Shown piece by piece: positions 1-7,928 of a DNA stretch of 64,000 nucleotides. The stretch comes from Nannocystis bainbridge (lineage in GTDB: Bacteria; Myxococcota_A; Polyangia; Nannocystales; Nannocystaceae), in the NCBI RefSeq assembly GCF_028368995.1, contig NZ_JAQNDL010000003.1, forward strand, positions 2,666,001-2,730,000, written 5' to 3'. The position numbers were made by a program, and so were the translations under genes. Numbering within the stretch: position 1 is the first letter of the stretch; every line of letters starts with the position of its first letter. Under the pieces are notes generated by a model that was not told where the DNA came from, ran no database searches, and saw nothing but the letters and a program-made list of their open reading frames with translations.

Positions 1-296
1 TTGAGGAGGTGGCGCGAAGCTGTGGAGATTTCGCCCGGTCCGGACGAGGCGCGCCGTGGCGCCGGGGATGTGCGGGACCGAATCGAGGGTGGGAACGACG
101 CGCCCTCCGTGGCGCCCCGAAGAGAGCGCCCTGACTTGGGCGGTCCCCCCGGCGTCACGGGTAACGGGGCTCGCTCGCTCGATCACCGCGCCCGGGACAA
201 TTTTGGAGATGGGCGCCAAACGTGCCCTCGGCGACGTTATGGCAACAGGACACGATTAGCCGGAATCTCCGAGCACGCCACGATTTTCAAGTCGAA
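1..296. other. Left edge without a recognisable gene
   Basis: Several frames stay open here, but none gives a protein I recognise. One plus-strand frame is open from base 1 and ends in a TAG at 304-306, inside the hairpin at 297-312. It could be the tail of a gene entering from the left, but its Arg/Gly/Pro-rich composition looks like non-coding high-GC sequence. Confidence 0.4.
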
Positions 297-317
297 CAGG
301 TCCTAGGACCTGTTTTT
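297..317 (+). terminator. Perfect 16-base palindrome followed by a T run
   Basis: CAGGTCCTAGGACCTG (297-312) is a perfect palindrome, so RNA would form a 6-bp stem CAGGTC/GACCTG around CTAG, followed at once by TTTTT (313-317). This is the geometry of an intrinsic terminator for something read from the left edge. The sequence differs from the ACATGTCC palindrome family that starts 100 bases further on. Confidence 0.5.
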
Positions 318-414
318 CGCTGTTTCTCGTGCGTCGCACCGCGCGCCGTTGCGCCAATGACCGCTGCGCGATTCGTCTTCGGCGAATCGCGTGACCACGT
401 GGCGATATGATAGG

Positions 415-565
415 CATGTCCCCGAGGACAGGTCGACGCCACGCCGAGGTCGAGCCCGCTGGACCCGCGCCACAGGTGCGGTGGTGCATGTCCCGAGGGA
501 CAGGCGAGCCGACGCGACTGACATGTCCCGAGGGACATACTCGATCAAGATGTCTCGAAGGACAG
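415..565. repeat. Cluster of four ACATGTCC-type palindromes
   Basis: Four copies lie at 415-432, 487-503, 521-540 and 549-565. The second and third have a TGTCC/GGACA stem closing a CGAG loop. The third has the longer arms ACATGTCC and GGACATAC. The cluster lies just beyond the 3' end of the minus-strand gene ending at 600. No protein is apparent between 313 and 599. Confidence 0.8.
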
Positions 566-599
566 ATCGCAGCCCGCGCCCCGCACGAGCCGCGGCCGC

Positions 600-1031
600 T
601 CAGAGCGAGGCGCTGCCGGTCATGGTCGGCTGGTCGCTGACCTGCTGGTGCAGCCACGCGATCGCCGGGGCCTCGTCGTTGAACATCGACATCGGCAGCG
701 GGCGGGTGTTCTGCGCCATGAAGTAGCGGCCGAGCTGGTGGCCGCTCGGCGTGGCGACCAGCAGCGCGACGGCGAAGCAGCCGCAGGCGAGGTCGGGGTC
801 GGCGTAGTGCTCGCGCACGCCGGCCTGCAGGGCGCGGACGATGCGGATGTCGATCAGGACCGGCCGCAGGTGGCCGCCGGTCATCCGCACCAGGGCGGAT
901 GTGTTCTCGCGGGCGTCCATGAGGGTCTGCGTGCGGGTTGTCAGCAGGCGCTGGACGATGACCCCGTCGGCGCGCTCCTCGTAGCGCGAGGTGCTGGTCG
1001 TGATCGACCGGAGGATAGCCGCCATGTTCAT
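600..1031 (-). CDS. STAS/SpoIIAA-like small protein
   Basis: A 143-residue soluble protein read leftwards from the ATG at 1031. A second in-frame ATG lies two codons later, and the upstream ribosome site is weak. The layout resembles small myxobacterial STAS/SEC14-type proteins: a short beta-rich start, a central hydrophobic strand HLRPVLIDIR followed by a helix (residues about 52-75), and a C-terminal segment running from RYFMAQNTRP to EAPAIAWLHQQ, as in proteins that place a strand and helix after a lipid-anchor-like fold. No catalytic residues or signal peptide are visible. It stands alone, divergent from the hotdog gene at 1194, so the 160 bases between them probably hold both promoters. 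The family call comes from motif resemblance only; a role as an anti-anti-sigma-like scaffold is inference. Confidence 0.45.
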   Translation of the reverse strand: MNMAAILRSITTSTSRYEERADGVIVQRLLTTRTQTLMDARENTSALVRMTGGHLRPVLIDIRIVRALQAGVREHYADPDLACGCFAVALLVATPSGHQLGRYFMAQNTRPLPMSMFNDEAPAIAWLHQQVSDQPTMTGSASL

Positions 1032-1193
1032 TGTTCCGTCTCGGGTGGGGGGCATAATCCACAATGCAGTGGTGCCCGGCAACCGCGGACTCGCGTGCGC
1101 CTGCTTTTGCACACCCCGCCCCGCGCGATCGGCGGCCGGCGCGGGGGCGCGCGGTTTGACTCGCCCGGGAGTTCGGCAACACACTCCGCGCCC

Positions 1194-1706
1194 ATGAAGA
1201 TCGGCATCGAACTGCTGCGCGACCCGACCCGCGTCCTCGACCTGTGGAAGCGCCTGTCCGCAAAGACATTCGGCAAGCAGCTGTTCGCGCGCGCCATCTC
1301 GCTGGCGGTGCCCTACACCGGCAGCATCTCGCCGCTGGTGCTCGAGCTCGAGGAGGGCCGCGCCAAGGTGCAGATGCGCGACCGCTGGGGCGTGCGCAAT
1401 CACCTCCGCAGCGTGCACGCGGTCGCGCTGATGAACCTCGGCGAGGCCGTGACGGGCCTGGCGGTGATGAGCCTGCTCCCGCCCGGGGCGCGAGGCATCG
1501 TGCGCGAGCTGGCGATGGAGTACGTGAAAAAGGCGCGCGGGACGATCACCGGCGACGCTCGCGTAGAGGTGCCTGCGGGCTCGGGGACGCATGAATTCGA
1601 GGTCACCGGCGAGCTCCGCAACAGCATCGGCGAGGTCGTCGCGCGGGTGCGGGCCCGCTGGCGCATCGACGTGCCCGAAGCCGACGGCGCCGCAGCCGCC
1701 AGCTGA
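1194..1706 (+). CDS. DUF4442 hotdog-fold protein (thioesterase-like)
   Basis: 170 residues starting MKIGIELLRDP. The pattern fits the DUF4442/YiiD C-terminal-like hotdog family: an N-terminal amphipathic helix, 'PYTGSISPLVLELEEGRAKVQM', the basic RNHLRSVHAVALMNLGE segment (residues about 65-82) and a final beta strand pair. In this family the HxxA/NLGE helix lines an acyl-CoA binding pocket. The enzyme is cytosolic and may hydrolyse acyl-CoA, but the substrate cannot be read from the sequence. The ATG at 1194 is the first that keeps the family N-terminus; the open frame extends far upstream without family similarity. There is no operon partner: the next gene starts 500 bases downstream. Confidence 0.75.
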   Translation: MKIGIELLRDPTRVLDLWKRLSAKTFGKQLFARAISLAVPYTGSISPLVLELEEGRAKVQMRDRWGVRNHLRSVHAVALMNLGEAVTGLAVMSLLPPGARGIVRELAMEYVKKARGTITGDARVEVPAGSGTHEFEVTGELRNSIGEVVARVRARWRIDVPEADGAAAAS

Positions 1707-1913
1707 GCTCACGGGGCTGTCGAACGAAAATTCCAAGCCGCCGCGACATGAAGCGACGGCCCCAGCTCACGGAGCGGACGCACGGCATGCGCGGCCGAGG
1801 CGGGTGCGCCGGCGACCACGCGGTGAAGCGCACGCGCGTGGTGCCGACGCGATCTCGCAGGCGCGACGCGTGAGCGCGAGCCGCCCGGCGAGAGGTCCGC
1901 GGTAGCTCCAGAG

Positions 1914-1933
1914 GACATGTCCTTCGGGACATC
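1914..1933. repeat. ACATGTCC-type palindrome with TTCG loop
   Basis: GACATGTCC and GGGACATC flank TTC(G), so the RNA would be a C(UUCG)G hairpin, the most stable tetraloop class. It is the only recognisable element in the 504-base gap 1707-2210 between the hotdog gene and the AAA gene. I see no gene in the rest of that gap. Confidence 0.75.
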
Positions 1934-2210
1934 TTGTGCACGGCGCGTTCGTCCGGCGAGGCGGGTGAGGTGGCTCGGCGGTGGCAGGTCCTCCCGGTAG
2001 GCACCGCCCGCGCAACGCCGCGCGGGGAAGTGAGGAAGCGTCGGCCGCGGCGCCCCGTCGCTGCGCCGCGGTCGCTGCAGACGCATGTTTCACCCGGCCT
2101 CCGCGCGCGCCGGCGCGAGCGGCTGGCGACCGCGATCCGGCCCCGGCGCGCGGCCCTGGGCGCAGTCACGCGCGCGCCTGCGTGCTCGCGGGCTGATAGG
2201 CTCGCCGCGC

Positions 2211-3920
2211 ATGACCGCGAGCGCCTCGACCTTCCCTCCGCTGCTCGTCACCCCGCCGGCTGCCGGCTTCGATCGCGCCGCCGCGCGTGACCTGGTCAAA
2301 GAGTCAGGTCTCGCCGCCGCCCTGCACAAGCTGGTGCGGGCGCCGTTCGGGCACACGGTGCTGAGCCTGCGGGCGCTCGAGGCCGCGATCGAGGCGACCG
2401 ACCTGGCGCTGCAGGCCGGCGACGCGCTGCACGCGGCGCTGCTCGAGGACCTGGCCCGCGCCGGCTCGCTGGCGCTGCCGGAGCCGACCCGCGACCAGCG
2501 GATGTTCGTCGGCGCGTTCACCCTGACGGTCCTCGGCGACGCCACGGCGCCGCGGCTGGCCGTGGTCGCGCCGACGCCGGAGGTCCACGGCGAGCTCGAG
2601 TCGGACGGCCTCGAGGACCTGCTGGTCCGGCCCGCCCGCGAGGCGGTCAAGAGCGCGTTGACCATGGCCGGCAAGTACCTCGAGGTCCAGGCCCAACGGC
2701 AGCCGGGCGCCACCTCGGCGCGGCTCGACGAGCGCGAGGTGTGGGCGGTGACGACCCTGCACGCGTTCGTGCTGCAGCTCGCGGGCGCGCTGCGGCGGCT
2801 GACCCACGCCGGCCGCCTGCGGCCGTTCGGCGTGGCCCTGGCCCAGCGCAAGGTCGTGGTCGGCGAGCTGCGCTACGAGGGCTTCCAGGCCCGCGGCGCC
2901 GAGGGCCCCGCCAGCGACCTCAAGCCCGTCAAGCTGCAGGACATCGTCGGCAATCAGGAGTACCTGCAGGCCGGGCTCAAGCTGGCGCGCGACGTCGCCG
3001 CGTATGACCTCAAGGCCAGGCGCGGGCCCAAGCAGCTCAACCCGGTGCTGTTCGGCCTGGGCCGGCCCGGCTGCGGCAAGACGATCACCGCCCACGCGAT
3101 CGGCAACTACTTCCTCGACTTCTGCAAGCAGCGCGACGTCCCGGCCCGCTTCAAGGTCATCCGCCGCACCGACTGGGCCTCGTCGTACCAGAACGCCAGC
3201 GCGGCGACCCTGGTCAAGATCTTCAAGGAGGAGGTCTACGGGTTCGAGGGCGTGTGCGGGGTCTACTGGCCGGACATCGACACCGCGTTCGCCTCGCGCG
3301 GCTCGGGCGACCTGCGCTCGGAGGAGAAGAACAACCTCGGCGCGGTGTTCGGGATCTTCGACGGCACGCTGATCCCCAAGGACGGCAAGTGGTTCATGAT
3401 CTGCGACGCGAACTACATGCAGATGGACGAGGCGACGCGCTCGCGGATCGCCCAGAACCCGTTCACCGTGCGCGGGCCGACCACCGCCGACGACTACGTG
3501 CACCTGCTGCGCGACGTGCTGCTCGGCGACCTGCGGCCGTTCGTGGCCCACGGCGAGGACGCCGGCTGGGCCGAGGTCGGCGCCGACCTGGTCAAGGCCG
3601 ACCTCAGCGGCCGCTCGGTCGAGAGCGTGGCCAACAACATCCGCGCGTTCGTGCAGGACTTCGAGTACCCCGACGAGTACTTCCGCGCCGACTTCGAGCG
3701 CCGCCGGCAGCTTATCCACGAGCTGTCGCGCCGGGTCGACATCGCCGCGGTCCGGCGGGAGGTCGCCGACTACGTCAGCTTCCACCGCGAGGCCGAGGAG
3801 CGCGAGGCCAGGGACCGGTTCGAGCGCGAGGTCGAGGCGATGGTCCAGCAGCTCAACGCCGGCCGGGCCGCCACCGCCCGCGCGGCCGCGGCCGCGGCGC
3901 GAGAGATCGTCGGCGACTGA
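2211..3920 (+). CDS. AAA-family ATPase
   Basis: 569 residues from the ATG at 2211 (MTASASTFPPLL). The N-terminal half (about 1-240) is helical, without a recognised domain. Residues about 240-480 are an AAA-type ATPase: Walker A GRPGCGKT at 284-291, a hydrophobic strand ending VYWPDID in the Walker B position (the usual DE is replaced by DID), an Arg-rich segment TRSRIAQNPF that could hold the sensor or Arg finger, and a helical lid. The C-terminus (about 520-569) is a charged, probable coiled coil ending in an Ala-rich stretch. The stop overlaps an ATG of the exonuclease gene (ATGA at 3920), so the two are probably co-transcribed. The cellular partner is unknown. The open frame extends upstream to 2085, but that extension is Arg/Ala-rich and unlikely to be translated. 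Confidence 0.75.
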   Translation: MTASASTFPPLLVTPPAAGFDRAAARDLVKESGLAAALHKLVRAPFGHTVLSLRALEAAIEATDLALQAGDALHAALLEDLARAGSLALPEPTRDQRMFVGAFTLTVLGDATAPRLAVVAPTPEVHGELESDGLEDLLVRPAREAVKSALTMAGKYLEVQAQRQPGATSARLDEREVWAVTTLHAFVLQLAGALRRLTHAGRLRPFGVALAQRKVVVGELRYEGFQARGAEGPASDLKPVKLQDIVGNQEYLQAGLKLARDVAAYDLKARRGPKQLNPVLFGLGRPGCGKTITAHAIGNYFLDFCKQRDVPARFKVIRRTDWASSYQNASAATLVKIFKEEVYGFEGVCGVYWPDIDTAFASRGSGDLRSEEKNNLGAVFGIFDGTLIPKDGKWFMICDANYMQMDEATRSRIAQNPFTVRGPTTADDYVHLLRDVLLGDLRPFVAHGEDAGWAEVGADLVKADLSGRSVESVANNIRAFVQDFEYPDEYFRADFERRRQLIHELSRRVDIAAVRREVADYVSFHREAEEREARDRFEREVEAMVQQLNAGRAATARAAAAAAREIVGD

Positions 3921-3923
3921 TGC

Positions 3924-3984
3924 TGTCCCCAGGGACATTGCCGCCAGGACATGCTGTTTCGGGCATGTCCTCGGGGACATGCCC
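3924..3984. repeat. Two palindromes at the AAA/exonuclease junction
   Basis: 3924-3937 is TGTCCC-CA-GGGACA. 3961-3984 is a perfect 10-bp stem GGGCATGTCC / GGACATGCCC around TCGG. The second arm pair is base-for-base the same as at 17665-17688, with a different loop. Both copies fall where the exonuclease reading frame begins. Confidence 0.85.
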
Positions 3985-4876
3985 CGAGGTGTGGGTGATC
4001 GACGCGACGGCGCTGCTGTTCCGCGCCTACTACGGGATGCCGGCCAGGCTGTCGCCGGCGGGCGAGCACGTCGGCGCGGTGCTGGGGCTCGGGCACCTGC
4101 TGCGCGGGCTGCTGCGGCGGGCGCCGGAGCGGGTGGTGCTGGTGTTCGACGCCGGGCGCATGACGTTTCGCAACCGCATCGACCCGCGCTACAAGGCCAA
4201 CCGTGGCGAGCCGCCGCCCGACCTGGCGCCGCAGTTCGAGCTGGCGCGGCGGCTCGGCGCGGCGGCCGGGTTCGTGGCGCTGAGCGTGCCCGACTTCGAG
4301 GCCGACGACCTGATGGCGACGCTGGCCCGCGGGGCGGCGGCGGCCGGCCTGCGCACGCGGCTGCTGAGCGTCGACAAGGACCTGTGCCAGCTCGTATGCG
4401 ACGAGTCGCCCGGGGTGGTGCTCGAGGACCCGCGCACGCAGGCGGTCTGCGACGCGGCCGGGGTGCAGCAGCGCATGGGCGTGCGGCCGTCGCAGGTGGT
4501 CGACTACATGGCGCTGGTCGGCGACACCAGCGACAACGTGCCCGGGGTCGCAGGCGTGGGGCCCAAGGCGGCCCAGGCCCTCATCGCCGCGTTCGGCGAC
4601 CTCGATTCGCTGTACGCCTCGCTCGGGCAGGTCGCCACGCTGCCGCTGCGCGGGGCCAAGGGGCTCTCGGCCAGGCTCGAGGCCGGGCGCGAGGCGGCCT
4701 TCCTCGCGCGCACGCTGGTGCGGCTCCACGACGCGGTCCCGCTCGGCGCGCTCGACCTACACGCGCACACGCGCTGGCGCGGGCCAGGCGAGGACGCGGA
4801 GGAATTCTTCGCCGCGCTCGGCAGCCCGGGCGCGCTCCGCGGGTTCAGGTCGATCGCGGCGCAGGATCGTGCGTGA
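3965..4876 (+). CDS. 5'-3' exonuclease (DNA polymerase I N-terminal type)
   Basis: 303 residues from the ATG at 3965. The protein matches the PIN/FLAP exonuclease domain that forms the N-terminus of DNA polymerase I and the free-standing ExoIX family: VWVIDATALLFRAYY, VLVFDAG, RYKANRGEPP, a FEADDLMATLA metal site, VDKDLCQLV, and the helix-hairpin-helix VVDYMALVGDTSDNVPGVAGVGPKAA region (about residues 170-205). It would remove flaps or RNA primers using two metal ions. No polymerase domain follows. The start is uncertain: an ATG at 3920 overlaps the AAA stop (318 residues) and a GTG next to VWVIDA is also possible. With either ATG the first residues (MSSGTCPE or more) are encoded by the palindromes. 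The partnership with the AAA ATPase suggests a repair or replication role, by inference. Confidence 0.85.
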   Translation: MSSGTCPEVWVIDATALLFRAYYGMPARLSPAGEHVGAVLGLGHLLRGLLRRAPERVVLVFDAGRMTFRNRIDPRYKANRGEPPPDLAPQFELARRLGAAAGFVALSVPDFEADDLMATLARGAAAAGLRTRLLSVDKDLCQLVCDESPGVVLEDPRTQAVCDAAGVQQRMGVRPSQVVDYMALVGDTSDNVPGVAGVGPKAAQALIAAFGDLDSLYASLGQVATLPLRGAKGLSARLEAGREAAFLARTLVRLHDAVPLGALDLHAHTRWRGPGEDAEEFFAALGSPGALRGFRSIAAQDRA

Positions 4877-4918
4877 GGGACAAGCGCGCGCCGACGCGGT
4901 AGGCTGGCCCGGTCCTCG

Positions 4919-6163
4919 ATGGCGACCGGCCCCGAAATCGCGTCACCGCCCGAAAGTCCGCCGCCGCCGGGCCACTCGCGCGCGCTGGCGACGGTGTGGT
5001 TCACGCTCTTCCTCGACCTGGTGTCGTTCGGGATCGTCATCCCGGTGCTGCCCTTCTACGCCAAGAGCACCGGCGCGTCGGAGGGCCTGATCGCGCTGCT
5101 GGCGACCGCGTACTCGGCGGCGCAGTTCGTGATGTCGCCGGTGCTCGGCCGCCTCAGCGATCGCCACGGCCGACGCCCGGTGATGCTGATCTCGATCGCC
5201 GGCAGCACGATGGCGATGCTGACCCTCGGGTTCGCGCAGGCGCTGTGGATGCTGTTCCTGTCGCGCACGATCAGCGGGGTGTGCAACGCCAACGTGTCGA
5301 CCGCGTACGCCTACGTGGCCGACCGCGTGCCGCCGCACCAGCGCGCCCGCTACATGGGCATGATGGGCACCGCGGTCGGCCTCGGCTTCATCGTCGGGCC
5401 GTCGCTCGGCGGCCTGCTGGCGCGCGCCGACTGGCCGCAGTTCCCGTTCTTCGTCGGCGCGGGGCTCAGCCTGCTCAACTTCTTGATGGCGCTGGTGTGG
5501 CTGCCCGAGAGCCACCGCCAGCGCGCGGCCGCCAGCGCCGGTCCGCCGCCGCCGCGCCCGTCGCTGCTGGCGGTGGCCCGCGATCGCACGTTCTGGCGCA
5601 GCCAGATCGGCGTGATGGTGACGGTCTACTTCGCCTTCTTCTGCGCCTTTGCGGCCATGGAGGCGACCTTCGCCCTGTTCACCGAGGCCTGCTTCGGCTG
5701 GGGCGAGCAGCAGACCGGCCGGTTCTTCGCGTTCGTCGGCACGGTCATCGTCCTGTTCCAGGGCTTCCTGGTCGGCCGCGCGGTGGCCCGCCTCGGCGAG
5801 CGCCGCACGCTGGCCTCCGGCCTGATGATGAGCACCACCGGCTTCGTGCTGCTGTGCATGTCGCCGTCGTGGCTGTTCGTGCTGTTCGGCGGGTTCTTCA
5901 TCGCCGGCGGCAACGGCCTCATCATGCCGAGCATGTCGGCCCTGGTGTCGCGCAACAGCACCAGCGAGAACCAGGGCATCAACGCCGGCTTCACCCAGTC
6001 GGCCGGCGCGCTCGGGCGCATCGCCGGGCCGATGATCGCGGGGGTCCTGTTCGAGGTGGTCGGGCCGCGCGCGCCGATGGGCTCGTCGGCGCTGCTGGTG
6101 GTGCTGGTGTGCGTGATGGTGCTGGCGCGGGTCCACGAGCAGCGCCCCGAGCCCGGGCGCTGA
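4919..6163 (+). CDS. MFS efflux transporter, TetA-like (DHA1 type)
   Basis: 414 residues in 12 hydrophobic segments with a central hydrophilic loop (about residues 195-225, PPPPRPSLL). The N half has the drug:H+ antiporter motif GRLSDRHGRRPVML between helices 2 and 3, and a GFIVGPSLGGLLA helix-5 motif; together they place it with Tet-like exporters. It should sit in the inner membrane and export a small molecule in exchange for protons; the substrate is unknown. The ATG at 4919 gives a short Pro-rich cytoplasmic lead before helix 1. It starts 42 bases after the exonuclease stop on the same strand. It converges with the next gene, whose stop is at 6168, leaving only 4 bases between them. Confidence 0.85.
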   Translation: MATGPEIASPPESPPPPGHSRALATVWFTLFLDLVSFGIVIPVLPFYAKSTGASEGLIALLATAYSAAQFVMSPVLGRLSDRHGRRPVMLISIAGSTMAMLTLGFAQALWMLFLSRTISGVCNANVSTAYAYVADRVPPHQRARYMGMMGTAVGLGFIVGPSLGGLLARADWPQFPFFVGAGLSLLNFLMALVWLPESHRQRAAASAGPPPPRPSLLAVARDRTFWRSQIGVMVTVYFAFFCAFAAMEATFALFTEACFGWGEQQTGRFFAFVGTVIVLFQGFLVGRAVARLGERRTLASGLMMSTTGFVLLCMSPSWLFVLFGGFFIAGGNGLIMPSMSALVSRNSTSENQGINAGFTQSAGALGRIAGPMIAGVLFEVVGPRAPMGSSALLVVLVCVMVLARVHEQRPEPGR

Positions 6164-6167
6164 GGTC

Positions 6168-6860
6168 CTAGCGATCGCGCTGCAGCCGGCCGTCCTCGCC
6201 CCAGCTCGAGGTGCGATAGGCGACGAGGCCGCTGCCGGGATGGTGCCGGTCGGGGTGAATGGTGCGCACGTGGACGTGCTGCGACGGACCCCAGCCGAAC
6301 CCGAGCGAGAGCCGGCCGATCGTCAGCGCCTCGGTGGTCGCGCCGAGCAGCCGCAGCTTCGCGTCGTCGCGGCTGACGCCGGCGAAGTAGCCCTCCTGCG
6401 CCTGCAAGACGGTGTGCACGAGGTGGGCCGGCGCGTCGCCGCGCGCACGGGCCCGCGACCACACGAGCGCCGCGAGCTCGTCGAGCCGGTCGTAGCGGAC
6501 CACCACGAACGAGGCGACGCGACAGACGAAGGTGTCGTCGCCGGCGAACACCACCTCGGCCTCGACCTCGACGGGCACGCGCACGCCGTCGGGGCCCTCG
6601 ACGAACAGGTCGCCGCGCGTCGACTCGAGCCGCAGCTCGGCGCCGGCCGAGAAGTCGGTCGGGCCGACCGGGGTGACGATCGTCGGCCAGTCGCGCAGAT
6701 CCGCCCCCCAGCGGTCGAGGTGATGGTGCGCGACGAAGCGCTCGTGATCGAAGCTGCCGACGTCGCCGAGCCGCAGCTCGCCGGAGAACGGCGGCCACGC
6801 CCCGAAGCCCAGCTCCATGACGCGGCTCGTGTGACGATTCCAGGCGCTGGACAGACTCAT
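6168..6860 (-). CDS. Uncharacterised protein
   Basis: 230 residues read leftwards from the ATG at 6860, chosen because GAGGGA precedes it by 4 bases; the frame is open further upstream to 6944, giving up to 258 residues. I do not recognise a family. The protein is soluble and rich in beta-strand-like segments (FVCRVASFVVVRYDRL, PVEVEAEVVFAG), with several His residues near the start (HERFVAHHHLDRWGADL) and near the end (HVHVRTIHPDRHHPG). There is no signal peptide. The 86 bases to the divergent sirtuin at 6947 must hold both promoters, so the two may be controlled together. Confidence 0.6.
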   Translation of the reverse strand: MSLSSAWNRHTSRVMELGFGAWPPFSGELRLGDVGSFDHERFVAHHHLDRWGADLRDWPTIVTPVGPTDFSAGAELRLESTRGDLFVEGPDGVRVPVEVEAEVVFAGDDTFVCRVASFVVVRYDRLDELAALVWSRARARGDAPAHLVHTVLQAQEGYFAGVSRDDAKLRLLGATTEALTIGRLSLGFGWGPSQHVHVRTIHPDRHHPGSGLVAYRTSSWGEDGRLQRDR

Positions 6861-6946
6861 CGATCCCTCGTACGAGGCATAGCAATCGCCCGCGTGATCG
6901 CCTGTATCACTCGAGAATTTTTTCGCAGCGATTACGCTTCGCATAC

Positions 6947-7789
6947 ATGACCCAAATCGACGAGATCACGGCACGCGCCGCCGCCGCCGTGGCCACCGCG
7001 GACGCGCTCCTGATCTGCGCAGGCGCCGGCATGGGCGTCGATTCCGGGTTGCCCGACTTTCGCGGGCCCGAGGGCTTCTGGCGCGCGTATCCGGCGGCCC
7101 GCGAGCTCGGGCTCCAGTTCCACGACCTCGCCGACCCGCGGTGGTTCACCCGCGATCCGGCCCTCGCCTGGGGCTTCTACGGCCACCGCCTGAACCTGTA
7201 TCGCGCGACAGCGCCGCACGCCGGCTTCGCGCTGCTCCGGCGCTGGGCCGCGCGCACGCCCGCGGGGGCGTTCGTCTACACGTCGAACGTGGACGGGCAG
7301 TTCCAGCGCGCGGGCTTCTCCGAGGCGCAGGTCGAAGAGTGCCACGGATCGATCTTGCACCTGCAATGTCTGCAGGGCTGCGACCTGCCGCCCTGGCCCG
7401 TCCCGCAGGCGGCCGTGTCGGTCGATGTCGCGACGCTGCGCGCCGCCCCTCCGTTCTTCACGTGCCCGCGCTGCGCCGGGCTGGCCCGCCCCAACATCAT
7501 GATGTTCAGCGATTTCGCGTGGGACTCGACCCGCGCGAACGAGCAGCGCGAACGCTCGCGCGCGTGGCTGCAGGCGCAGGAGCAGGCGGGCGCGCGCGTG
7601 GCGGTGATCTGCCTCGGCTCGGGCACCGCGATCCAGACGGTGCGCCTGACGGCCGAACGCGCGGCCCGTCGCCCCGGCAATACGCTGATCCGCATCAACC
7701 CCCGCGACCCATGGGTGCCGAGCGGCCAGCTCTCGCTGGCCACGGGGGCGCTCGCAGGCCTGACGGCGATCGACGCAGCGCTGGGCTGA
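6947..7789 (+). CDS. SIR2-family NAD-dependent deacylase (sirtuin)
   Basis: 280 residues. The NAD-binding Rossmann start is clear: GAGMGVDSGLPDFRG (about residues 26-40), then a YTSNVDGQF motif in place of the usual TQNIDGL, a catalytic-region ECHGSI, two Cys pairs for zinc (CLQGC and CPRC), and LGSGTAIQ near the end. It would remove acyl groups from lysine using NAD, in the cytosol. The helical insert ARELGLQFHDLADPRWFTRDP before the conserved GFYGHR is longer than in CobB, so it belongs to a divergent bacterial group and may prefer another acyl group. It converges on the glycosylase gene; a perfect 8-bp hairpin at 7827-7846 lies 37 bases after its stop. A second, more typical sirtuin is at 31830. 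Confidence 0.85.
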   Translation: MTQIDEITARAAAAVATADALLICAGAGMGVDSGLPDFRGPEGFWRAYPAARELGLQFHDLADPRWFTRDPALAWGFYGHRLNLYRATAPHAGFALLRRWAARTPAGAFVYTSNVDGQFQRAGFSEAQVEECHGSILHLQCLQGCDLPPWPVPQAAVSVDVATLRAAPPFFTCPRCAGLARPNIMMFSDFAWDSTRANEQRERSRAWLQAQEQAGARVAVICLGSGTAIQTVRLTAERAARRPGNTLIRINPRDPWVPSGQLSLATGALAGLTAIDAALG

Positions 7790-7826
7790 TCCCCGCGTTC
7801 TTTAATAATTGAGGTATGCCTGAACG

Positions 7827-7846
7827 ACATGTCTCTCGAGACATGT
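7827..7846. terminator. Palindrome between convergent genes (CTCG loop)
   Basis: ACATGTCT / AGACATGT form a perfect 8-bp stem around CTCG, in the gap between the convergent sirtuin and glycosylase genes. The arms carry T:A in place of C:G at the eighth pair, a compensatory change relative to ACATGTCC/GGACATGT elsewhere. There is no T run, so a terminator role is inferred from position. Confidence 0.55.
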
Positions 7847-7928
7847 GACGTGCATCGGCGCCTGCGATCACGGGGTGCTGTGAATGATGTCACCGCGGCG
7901 CGGAGCCGGGCCTGCGCAGTCCCAGCAT

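Noticed and set aside
256..1269. Long overlapping open frames on the opposite strand of real genes
   Set aside because: In this GC-rich DNA many antisense frames of 200-500 codons stay open. They are Arg/Ala/Gly/Pro-rich, match no family and overlap convincing genes; the same was seen across 2304-3980, 10000-12356, 12217-13770, 16282-20229 and elsewhere.
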